From positions 1 to 5,651 of the forward strand of contig CAMOGO010000096.1 in assembly GCA_946614075.1 (NCBI GenBank): 5,651 bases of DNA, read 5' to 3'. The first letter of the stretch is position 1, and each line of letters starts with the position of its first letter. This document shows positions 1 through 5,651 of the stretch, in pieces. Position numbers and translations under genes: made by a program. Source of the stretch: an uncultured Lachnospiraceae bacterium. GTDB lineage: Bacteria; Bacillota_A; Clostridia; Lachnospirales; Lachnospiraceae. The notes beneath the pieces are model-generated. The model worked only from the letters and a program-made list of their open reading frames with translations, did no database searches and had not been told where the DNA came from.

Positions 1-625
<625 letters not shown>

Positions 626-629
<4 letters not shown>

Positions 630-1930
630 CTCGCACCTCCTTGTCCTGATGCCGCATTAGCTTCTTCTCCATCCTCCAGGCATACCGTGATGGTCTGAAG
701 ATCCGGCATTGCCTCGATCTGGGCACGGGTCAGGATCACTTCCTCCATCTCGCCTGGCGCCACGATCTGCTTTTTCCGGCGGAGCACCCGCTCCTGATCC
801 AGATAAACACTCACATAGCAGTTCTTTTTCACTGCACCGACGCGGAAACGGACGGTCAGCTTCTCATCCATACGATCCGGATGGATCGAGGCAGGCACCG
901 TATAGCGCACGCCTCCCTCGGCCTTCAGCGGGATCGTCCGGGCGCTTTCCGTGGCCAGGTCTCCCAGGATAAAAGCAGCCGCGTGACGGCCGGCATTTCC
1001 GGCTTCCTCCGAGACATAATCCACCAGGTCATGCACATGCAGGACATTTCCGGCGGCGAAAACGCCGGGGATGCTGGTCTCAAAGCTTTCATCAACCACA
1101 GGTCCCTGGGTCACCAGATGGATCCCGACACCCATGCCGCGGGAAAGCTCATTCTCCGGGATCAGTCCGCAGGACAGAAGCAAGGTATCGCAAGGATACT
1201 CCTCCTCGGTCCCCGGAACCGGCGTTCCGTGCGAATCGACCTCGGCGATCACGACGCTCTCGACCCTGTCCTTACCGCGGATATCGACGACCGTGTGGCT
1301 TAATTTCAACGGAATATCAAAATCATTCAGGCACTGTACGATATTTCTCTTCAGGCCGCCCGAGTACGGCATCAGCTCCGCCACGACATGGACATGAGCG
1401 CCCTCAAGCGTCATTCTTCTGGCCATGATCAGACCGATGTCGCCCGATCCTAGGATCACGACCTCTCGTCCCGGCATGAAGCCATCCATGTTGACCAGCT
1501 TCTGGGCGGTTCCTGCCGTATAGATGCCGGCCGGACGATAGCCCGGGATATTCAAAGCTCCGCGCGGACGCTCCCGGCATCCCATCGCCAGGACGATCGC
1601 CTTTGCCTGTATTTTCTCCAGCCCCTTTTCGGAGGAAATCATGGTGACAACCTTCTCCGGACTGATGGAAAGAACCATCGTATCGGTCTGGCAGGAAATG
1701 CCAAGGTCGCGCACCTGACTGATGAACCGGGCCGCGTATTCCGGGCCGGTCAGCTCCTCCTTGAAGGTATGAAGGCCAAAGCCATTATGAATGCACTGAT
1801 TCAGGATGCCTCCCAGGATGCTGTCTCTTTCGACGATCAGAATGTCGTCTACCCCGCTTTTTTTCGCGGCAACCGCTGCCGCAAGGCCTGCCGGGCCGCC
1901 TCCTACGATCAGAAGATCACATGTTTTCAC
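626..1930 (-). CDS. FAD/NAD(P)-binding oxidoreductase, second flavoprotein of the G3P dehydrogenase module
   Basis: A 434-residue soluble pyridine nucleotide-disulfide-type oxidoreductase of the HcnB/OoxA-like group that accompanies GlpA-like dehydrogenases. An N-terminal FAD Rossmann motif GGGPAG spans residues 10-15, with acidic Glu34 ending the second strand. The loop GGILNQC is at 40-46, and AMGCRERPRGA is at 115-125. A second Rossmann motif GSGDIG is at 161-166, followed by Ala184-Glu185, and an acidic residue there favours NAD(H) over NADP(H). The second FAD-contact motif IPGVFAAGN lies around 290. Roughly residues 345-420 form an extra C-terminal region without an evident catalytic motif. 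The start is GTG at 1930-1928, set by a strong AAAGGAGGG site 7 nt upstream; the gene begins 14 bp after the preceding stop and overlaps the next gene by 4 bp. It most likely passes electrons from the GlpA-like partner to NAD+ (inference). An NADH oxidase activity is a known alternative for related Thermotoga proteins. Confidence 0.88.
634..642 (-). promoter_or_regulatory. Ribosome binding site of the DUF1667 gene
   Basis: AAGGAGGTG lies inside the last codons of the upstream oxidoreductase, 4-6 nt before the ATG at 629-627. It is nearly fully complementary to the 16S rRNA 3' end. With the ATGA stop/start overlap, it indicates translational coupling and roughly matched synthesis of the two proteins. 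Confidence 0.8.
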
Positions 1931-1937
1931 GAAGCGT

Positions 1938-1946
1938 CCCTCCTTT
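1938..1946 (-). promoter_or_regulatory. Ribosome binding site deciding the GTG start of the second flavoprotein
   Basis: AAAGGAGGG lies 7 nt upstream of GTG at 1930-1928 and overlaps the TAA stop of the GlpA-like gene. It decides the start: the GTG gives the expected short N-terminus directly before the FAD-binding strand, and no in-frame ATG lies nearby with a comparable site. Confidence 0.8.
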
Positions 1947-3429
1947 AATATCGATCCTTGTTGGTTCCGACGATCAGGCCGGAATCCGGTTCGTTTTTGC
2001 AGATATCATCCATGCCGCAGCCAAGCTCGCGGGCAAGGATCTCCATGGTTCTCGGCGTGCAGAAGCCTGCCTGGCAGCGGCCCATGCCCGCACGGGTGCG
2101 CCGCTTCACGCCGTCTAAGGTTCTGGCGCCTAAAGGCCGGTGGATCGCCTCGAGGATCTCTCCCTCCGTGACCGTCTCACAGCGGCAGACGATCCGGCCG
2201 TAGGCAGGATTCTTTGCTATAAGGGCTGCCTTCTCCTCATCCGGCAGACTGGCAAAGTCTGTGACGCGACGACGCTCCTCGATCACATGATCCTTTTCCT
2301 CCAAAGGAAGGATCTGTGCCACGATATCCTTTACATAGTCGCCGATCGCCGGCGCGCTCGAAAGCCCCGGCGACTCGATACCGGCGACATCGATGAAGCC
2401 CGGTGCATCCTTCACCTGCTCGATGATAAAATCATCCCGATCCTCATGCGCGCGAAGGCCGGCAAAGGAGGTGATCACCTGGCGCAGCGGAATATCCTTC
2501 ACGGAAAGCGCGGTCTTTGCCATGACATCCGACAGACCCTCGCGGGTGGTGATGTCCCCTTCCTTATCGTCGATATCGACCGCCGTCGGGCCCAAAAGCA
2601 GATTTCCGTGGACGGTAGGCGTGACCAGGACGCCCTTTCCCATGATGGTCGGCAGCTGGAAAATCGTATGGGAAACCAGCTCCCCGGCACTCTTGTCCAG
2701 GAGCAGGTACTCGCCCTTTCGGGGCGTGATGTGGATCTTCTCCTCGCTCACCATGTTGTGGATCACATCCGCGTAGACACCCGCGGCATTGATCACGACA
2801 CGCGCCTCTAACACGCCGCCGTCTTTTGCGTCCGGCTTCTGCTCTTTCTGGCCGGCACCTGCGAAGGCGCGGGTATTGACCCGGTAGCCCTCATCCATTT
2901 TCTCTATGCCGCAGACCTCCGTCAGCAGACGGAACTCCACGTCATTTGCCGCTGCCGCCTCGGCGAAAGCCATCGTCATCTCGAACGGACAGACGATGCC
3001 GCCGGTCGGCGCGACAAGAGCGGCATATACCTCATCGTTTAAGGAAGGCTCCAGCCGGTGGGCCTCCTCGGCATCCACGATCCTTAGATCCGGGACTCCA
3101 TTTGCCTTTCCTTTCTCAAGCAGTTCCCTCAGCTTCGGAAGCTGTTCCTCACTCCAGCACACGACCATGGAGCCGTTTCTCCGGAAAGGAATGTCGTACT
3201 TGGAAGCCAGCTCGTCCATCCGGCGGTTCCCCTCGACATTCAGCCTGGCCCGTAAGGATCCCGGCTCTGCGGCATACCCGCCATGCATGATACCGCTGTT
3301 GGCTTTGCTGGTGCCCTCGCACACATCTGCGCACTTTTCCACGACGCAGACCTTCAGCCGGTACCGTGACAGAGTACAGGCCACGGCGCACCCGGATACC
3401 CCGGCGCCGATGATGATTACATCATACAT
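1945..3429 (-). CDS. glpA: GlpA-like FAD-dependent glycerol-3-phosphate dehydrogenase with C-terminal [2Fe-2S] domain
   Basis: Predicted to oxidise sn-glycerol-3-phosphate to dihydroxyacetone phosphate, reducing FAD. The protein has 494 residues, against about 540 for E. coli GlpA. The DAO-fold FAD motif GAGVSG is at residues 8-13 and Glu31 ends the second strand. The substrate/flavin segment TSKANSGIMHGG is at 40-51, and the C-terminal FAD contact GIESPGLSSAP is at 350-360. A BFD-like [2Fe-2S] domain follows, with Cys415-x-Cys417 and Cys452-x4-Cys457, also found in GlpA. There is no signal peptide or membrane helix, so it is cytosolic. ATG at 3429-3427 follows AGGGGG with an 8-nt spacer. It is the first gene of the operon; the second flavoprotein starts 14 bp after its stop, and glycerol kinase is fourth. 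Substrate assignment rests on this context, because DAO-family relatives such as LhgO oxidise 2-hydroxyglutarate. The fold is certain, the substrate likely. Confidence 0.9.
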   Translation of the reverse strand: MYDVIIIGAGVSGCAVACTLSRYRLKVCVVEKCADVCEGTSKANSGIMHGGYAAEPGSLRARLNVEGNRRMDELASKYDIPFRRNGSMVVCWSEEQLPKLRELLEKGKANGVPDLRIVDAEEAHRLEPSLNDEVYAALVAPTGGIVCPFEMTMAFAEAAAANDVEFRLLTEVCGIEKMDEGYRVNTRAFAGAGQKEQKPDAKDGGVLEARVVINAAGVYADVIHNMVSEEKIHITPRKGEYLLLDKSAGELVSHTIFQLPTIMGKGVLVTPTVHGNLLLGPTAVDIDDKEGDITTREGLSDVMAKTALSVKDIPLRQVITSFAGLRAHEDRDDFIIEQVKDAPGFIDVAGIESPGLSSAPAIGDYVKDIVAQILPLEEKDHVIEERRRVTDFASLPDEEKAALIAKNPAYGRIVCRCETVTEGEILEAIHRPLGARTLDGVKRRTRAGMGRCQAGFCTPRTMEILARELGCGMDDICKNEPDSGLIVGTNKDRY

Positions 3430-3437
3430 TCTCTATT

Positions 3438-3443
3438 CCCCCT
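3438..3443 (-). promoter_or_regulatory. Ribosome binding site of the GlpA-like gene
   Basis: AGGGGG ends 8 nt before the ATG at 3429-3427. It is G-rich rather than a perfect AGGAGG, weaker than the sites of the next two genes, but its position is normal and it supports the annotated start. Confidence 0.6.
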
Positions 3444-3448
3444 GGTTT

Positions 3449-3462
3449 TTAAATCGTTTTAA
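3449..3462. promoter_or_regulatory. cre-like / LacI-family operator candidate in the glp leader
   Basis: The 14-bp near-palindrome TTAAATCGTTTTAA has a central CG and matched TTAAA/TTTAA ends. On the minus strand it fits the catabolite-responsive element pattern TGNAANCGNWNNCW except at two symmetric positions (G to T and C to A). It lies between the predicted glp promoter and the first gene's ribosome site, where a bound CcpA or LacI-family repressor would act as a roadblock. Glycerol operons are often under carbon catabolite control in Firmicutes. An AT-rich region can produce such a match by chance. Confidence 0.4.
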
Positions 3463-3486
3463 TTATTTTGCAGAAATCATAAAAAC

Positions 3487-3515
3487 AGTATAACATAGAG
3501 GAAGAATTTTAGGAA
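3487..3515 (-). promoter_or_regulatory. Predicted promoter of the glp operon
   Basis: Reading the minus strand, an extended -10 element TGTTATACT lies at 3495-3487 (TG-n-TATACT, 5 of 6 to TATAAT). The -35 region TTCCTA at 3515-3510, 17 bp upstream, matches poorly, which is tolerated by extended -10 promoters and is common for activated or repressed operons. Transcription would begin near 3480, giving a leader of about 50 nt. That leader shows no terminator hairpin, so GlpP-type antitermination is not supported. Confidence 0.6.
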
Positions 3516-3517
3516 GA

Positions 3518-3547
3518 TTGACGTACAAAGAATATCAGTGATAAAAT
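3518..3547 (+). promoter_or_regulatory. Predicted sigma-A promoter of the symporter gene
   Basis: TTGACG at 3518-3523 (5 of 6 to TTGACA) and TAAAAT at 3542-3547 (5 of 6 to TATAAT) are separated by 18 bp. Transcription would begin near 3554, giving a leader of about 75 nt. The -35 element abuts the -35 region of the divergent glp promoter, so one regulator bound between them could control both. Confidence 0.65.
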
Positions 3548-3607
3548 GATAGACGTGTGTGTAGATTTCATGTCTGAGCAACATTGGTGAAAGACGAACC
3601 AGCACAC

Positions 3608-3614
3608 AGAGAGG
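3608..3614 (+). promoter_or_regulatory. Probable ribosome binding site of the symporter gene
   Basis: AGAGAGG lies 13 nt before the TTG at 3628-3630. This is a loose spacing and the site is only moderately strong. It still suits the TTG better than the next in-frame start, ATG at 3646, which lacks any purine-rich site at a normal distance. Confidence 0.45.
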
Positions 3615-3627
3615 ATGAGCATCTGCC

Positions 3628-4959
3628 TTGGAAATCACAACGAAAATGAAGGCTGCCTTCGCGGCCGGCGGTTTTGGCAAGAACATCGCCTACGGCCTGG
3701 TAGCTTCCTTCACGTTATACTATTATAATACGATACTCGGCATCAGCGCGACCTTCGTCGGAATTCTGCTGATGGCTGCCCGGATTTTCGACGCCTTCAA
3801 CGATCCGATCATGGGCGTCATCGTCGCCCGCACCCGGAGTCCCTGGGGACGCTACAAACCCTGGATCCTCACCGGTGCGGTGCTGAATGCGTTTGTCATG
3901 TTTGCCATGTTCGCTGTCCCAGAGAGCCTCTCCGAGGGCGGCGTCAAGCTGTACATCACCGTGACCTATTTCCTATGCGGCATCACCTACACGCTCTCCG
4001 ACATTCCTTACTGGTCGGTCATCCCGGCTATCACAAGGCCCGGCGAGCATCGGGAAAGCCTCACCGTCTGGTCCCGCACCATGGCAGGCATCGGGGCGGC
4101 CATCCCCTCGGTCGTGACCGTGGCTCTTCTGCCCATCCTGGGCGGCGGCAGCGGCATCGCCTACTACCGGAAGGGCTTCGCGATTTACGCTTTGATCCTG
4201 GCCATCCTGTACGTCCTCACGACCCTGGCCGCCGTAAGCCAGCTCCCAAACGACGAGCTCTCAAAGCCCCACGACCTTGGATTAAAGGCGCTTTTAGGTC
4301 TCCTGATTCACAACGACCAGGCAATGAACCTGGCCGCGATCATCATTTTATTCAATTCGGCCATGTACATGACCACCAACCTGGTCCTTTACATGTTCCA
4401 GTACGATATCGGCAGGGAAAGCGAGTACACCGTGTTCATGGCCGTGAGCGGCATCTTCCAGCTCCTCACGATGATGATCTTCTACCCAGCCCTTCGCAAA
4501 AAGGGACTGTCCAACCGCCGGATTTTCATGATCGGTGGTCTTGGCGCGGTGGCAGGATATCTCGCCCTGACTCTCCTGATCTTCGGTGGGGAAATGACGA
4601 CCCTGCGCCTTCTTCTGCCCGGAATCTGCATCTCTCTCGCCAACGGGACCGGCTACGTTCTGACGACGATCTTTGTCGCGGACGCTGTGGACTATGGCGA
4701 GCGGACCACGGGGCACAGGGAAAACAGCGTCGTCTCCAGCCTTCAGACCCTGATGGTCAAGCTCTCGTCTGCCTTTGCGGTCTTCGTCGCAGGCATCGGC
4801 CTCGACCTCGCCGGAATCAACCGGGAGGCCGCCGTACAGACGATGGCCTCCCGTATGCGACTGCGGACCCTGTTCGCGGTTCCGCCTCTGTTGTTTGTCA
4901 TTGCGGCTCTCATCATCTTTGCCAGACGCAAAGATATCGGAGAAAACCAGCCGTCTTAA
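3628..4959 (+). CDS. GPH-family (MelB-like) cation-coupled sugar symporter
   Basis: A 443-residue inner-membrane transporter of the glycoside-pentoside-hexuronide:cation symporter family (MFS, about 12 helices), moving a sugar, polyol or glycoside with Na+ or H+. It aligns closely with MelB. Asp55 and Asp59 in the helix-2 motif DAFNDPIMG, and Asp125 in SDIPYWS at 124-130, match the cation-site Asp55, Asp59 and Asp124. Trp129, Arg150 and Lys378 match MelB Trp128, Arg149 and Lys377. WGRYKPWIL at 73-81, the loop end HNDQ at 228-231 and VADAVDYGE at 350-358 are family signatures. MelB's sugar-contacting Asp19 is Asn19 here, so a melibiose substrate should not be assumed. An in-frame stop at 3616 limits the N-terminus. 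The TTG gives the family's normal short lead, although ATG at 3646 would lose only six residues. The gene is divergent from the glp operon and convergent with a polyol dehydrogenase. The family is certain, the substrate unknown. Confidence 0.92.
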   Translation: MEITTKMKAAFAAGGFGKNIAYGLVASFTLYYYNTILGISATFVGILLMAARIFDAFNDPIMGVIVARTRSPWGRYKPWILTGAVLNAFVMFAMFAVPESLSEGGVKLYITVTYFLCGITYTLSDIPYWSVIPAITRPGEHRESLTVWSRTMAGIGAAIPSVVTVALLPILGGGSGIAYYRKGFAIYALILAILYVLTTLAAVSQLPNDELSKPHDLGLKALLGLLIHNDQAMNLAAIIILFNSAMYMTTNLVLYMFQYDIGRESEYTVFMAVSGIFQLLTMMIFYPALRKKGLSNRRIFMIGGLGAVAGYLALTLLIFGGEMTTLRLLLPGICISLANGTGYVLTTIFVADAVDYGERTTGHRENSVVSSLQTLMVKLSSAFAVFVAGIGLDLAGINREAAVQTMASRMRLRTLFAVPPLLFVIAALIIFARRKDIGENQPS

Positions 4960-4964
4960 CGGCT
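4941..4964 (-). terminator. Small hairpin with T-run, candidate terminator of the polyol dehydrogenase gene
   Basis: A perfect 6-bp inverted repeat AGCCGT/ACGGCT (4949-4954 with 4959-4964) encloses a 4-nt loop. Reading the minus strand it is followed by GGTTTTCT at 4948-4941, a short T-run fit for a weak intrinsic terminator. On the plus strand no T-run follows. The loop region contains both convergent stop codons. Confidence 0.45.
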
Positions 4965-5651
4965 AAGCTCCTCTTTCAGGGTCTTCCGGACCGCGCCCTT
5001 TCCGGCGATCATCCGGCAGAAATATCCGACAACGGCGTCTGCCATACCAACCTCAAAGAGATCCACGCCAAATACTGCTTTGTTCGAAAGGAGGTCCGCA
5101 AGGGCCTTCTTTGCTTCTTCCGGGGCAATCTCCTGACCAACGCTAAAGCCTGCGACGTAAGGGCATACGGTCGTAAGCATCGGGTCCGGGCTCAGCTCAA
5201 AGGCCTCTCCCTCATCGTTTACCCCCATCAGGTAGCGCAGCCAGCCGGCGAATACCATCGGAATTTTCTTCAGGTCAGCTACCCGAAGGCCCTCCGATGC
5301 CTGATAAGCCTTGATCGTCTCGCCGAAACGGATCGCCAGCTTCTGGGAAGTGTCGGTAGCGATACGCTGCGGCGTATCCGGCATGAAGGGATTCGGGATA
5401 CGAACCTGCAGAACCGTATCGATAAACTGCTTCGGATCCAGGACGCCAGGGTTCACGACGACCGGCAGGCCCTCCTGATAGCCGATGATGTTGACCAGTC
5501 TGGAAAGCTCAGCATCCTTCATTTCCTCGGAGATCTTGTCATAGCCCAGCAGGCAGCCGAATACAGCCAGCGTGGTATGAAGAGGATTCAGGCAGGTGCA
5601 GACCTTCATCTTCTCGACCTTGTCGACGGTCTCGCGATCGGTGAAGATCAG
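4956..5651 (-). CDS. Mannitol dehydrogenase family protein (polyol/uronate long-chain dehydrogenase), C-terminal 231 residues
   Basis: NAD(P)-dependent polyol or hexuronate dehydrogenase of the family holding mannitol 2-dehydrogenase, fructuronate reductase (UxuB) and tagaturonate reductase (UxaB). The reading frame stays open to the window edge, so about 300 N-terminal residues with the dinucleotide fold are missing; the ATG at 5609 is internal. In visible numbering the active-site segment has Lys16, Asn22 and His25, and the conserved RIATDTSQK is at 96-104 with Arg108 following. The canonical pattern is K-x4-N-x2-H, whereas here it reads K-x5-N-x2-H, with Lys14 also nearby. Segments such as NPFMPDTPQR are typical of Clostridia members annotated only as mannitol dehydrogenase family, so the true substrate (mannitol, fructuronate, other polyol) is open. 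The stop overlaps the convergent symporter stop by 4 bp. Adjacency to a GPH symporter fits polyol or hexuronide use, but the genes are not co-transcribed. Confidence 0.9.
   Translation of the reverse strand: MIFTDRETVDKVEKMKVCTCLNPLHTTLAVFGCLLGYDKISEEMKDAELSRLVNIIGYQEGLPVVVNPGVLDPKQFIDTVLQVRIPNPFMPDTPQRIATDTSQKLAIRFGETIKAYQASEGLRVADLKKIPMVFAGWLRYLMGVNDEGEAFELSPDPMLTTVCPYVAGFSVGQEIAPEEAKKALADLLSNKAVFGVDLFEVGMADAVVGYFCRMIAGKGAVRKTLKEELSR

Noticed and set aside
2140..2811. 223-codon plus-strand open frame inside the GlpA-like gene
   Set aside because: Antisense to conserved FAD-dehydrogenase sequence, with no family resemblance and no start signals.
3430..3480. GlpP antiterminator or riboswitch leader for the glp operon
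   Set aside because: The leader after the predicted start is only about 50 nt, and I see no terminator hairpin or riboswitch core in it.
2906..3493. 195-codon plus-strand frame running into the control region
   Set aside because: Low-complexity Ser/Phe-rich product, opposite the N-terminus of the GlpA-like gene, and no ribosome site.
3477..3686. 69-codon minus-strand frame across the divergent control region
   Set aside because: It covers both predicted promoters and the symporter start. Its hydrophobic tail comes from AT-rich DNA, and no ribosome site or homology is visible.
4348..4716. 122-codon minus-strand frame inside the symporter gene
   Set aside because: Antisense to conserved membrane helices, with a charged, His-rich product and no domain; treated as a shadow.

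Overview
The window reads as chromosomal DNA of an anaerobic Firmicute, most likely a Clostridia/Lachnospiraceae-type gut bacterium. I infer this from the gene families, from strong AGGAGG-type ribosome binding sites with GTG and TTG alternative starts, and from moderately high GC coding sequence. The species cannot be named from the sequence. The window is almost fully coding. I saw no RNA gene, insertion sequence, CRISPR array or long repeat.

Layout. (1) Positions 1-3429, minus strand: a tightly packed four-gene glycerol/glycerol-3-phosphate operon. In transcription order it holds a 494-residue GlpA-like FAD dehydrogenase with a C-terminal [2Fe-2S] domain, a 434-residue FAD/NAD oxidoreductase, a 117-residue four-cysteine DUF1667 protein, and the first 85 residues of glycerol kinase (cut by the window edge). 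Gaps are 14 bp, a 4-bp ATGA overlap, and 20 bp. (2) Positions 3430-3627: a 198-bp AT-rich divergent control region with back-to-back promoters and a cre/LacI-type palindrome in the glp leader. (3) Positions 3628-4959, plus strand: a MelB-like GPH-family sodium/proton-coupled sugar symporter, probably starting at TTG. (4) Positions 4956-5651, minus strand: the C-terminal 231 residues of a mannitol/uronate-type long-chain polyol dehydrogenase, convergent with the symporter. The two stop codons share one TTAA tetranucleotide, which sits in the loop region of a small hairpin.

How it works together. Glycerol kinase makes glycerol-3-phosphate, and the three upstream proteins most plausibly form a soluble multi-subunit dehydrogenase that oxidises it to dihydroxyacetone phosphate. 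The membrane-anchoring GlpC subunit of the enterobacterial GlpABC enzyme is absent. The second flavoprotein has its own dinucleotide fold, so NAD+ is the likely final acceptor, but this is inference. The symporter and the polyol dehydrogenase could belong to a separate sugar, polyol or hexuronide pathway. Their link to the glp operon is only adjacency.

I found no clearly new system. The points most worth a second look are the DUF1667-containing G3P dehydrogenase module, the symporter's substitution of a MelB sugar-binding Asp by Asn, the unusual K-x5-N-x2-H active-site spacing in the polyol dehydrogenase, and the control elements in the divergent region.
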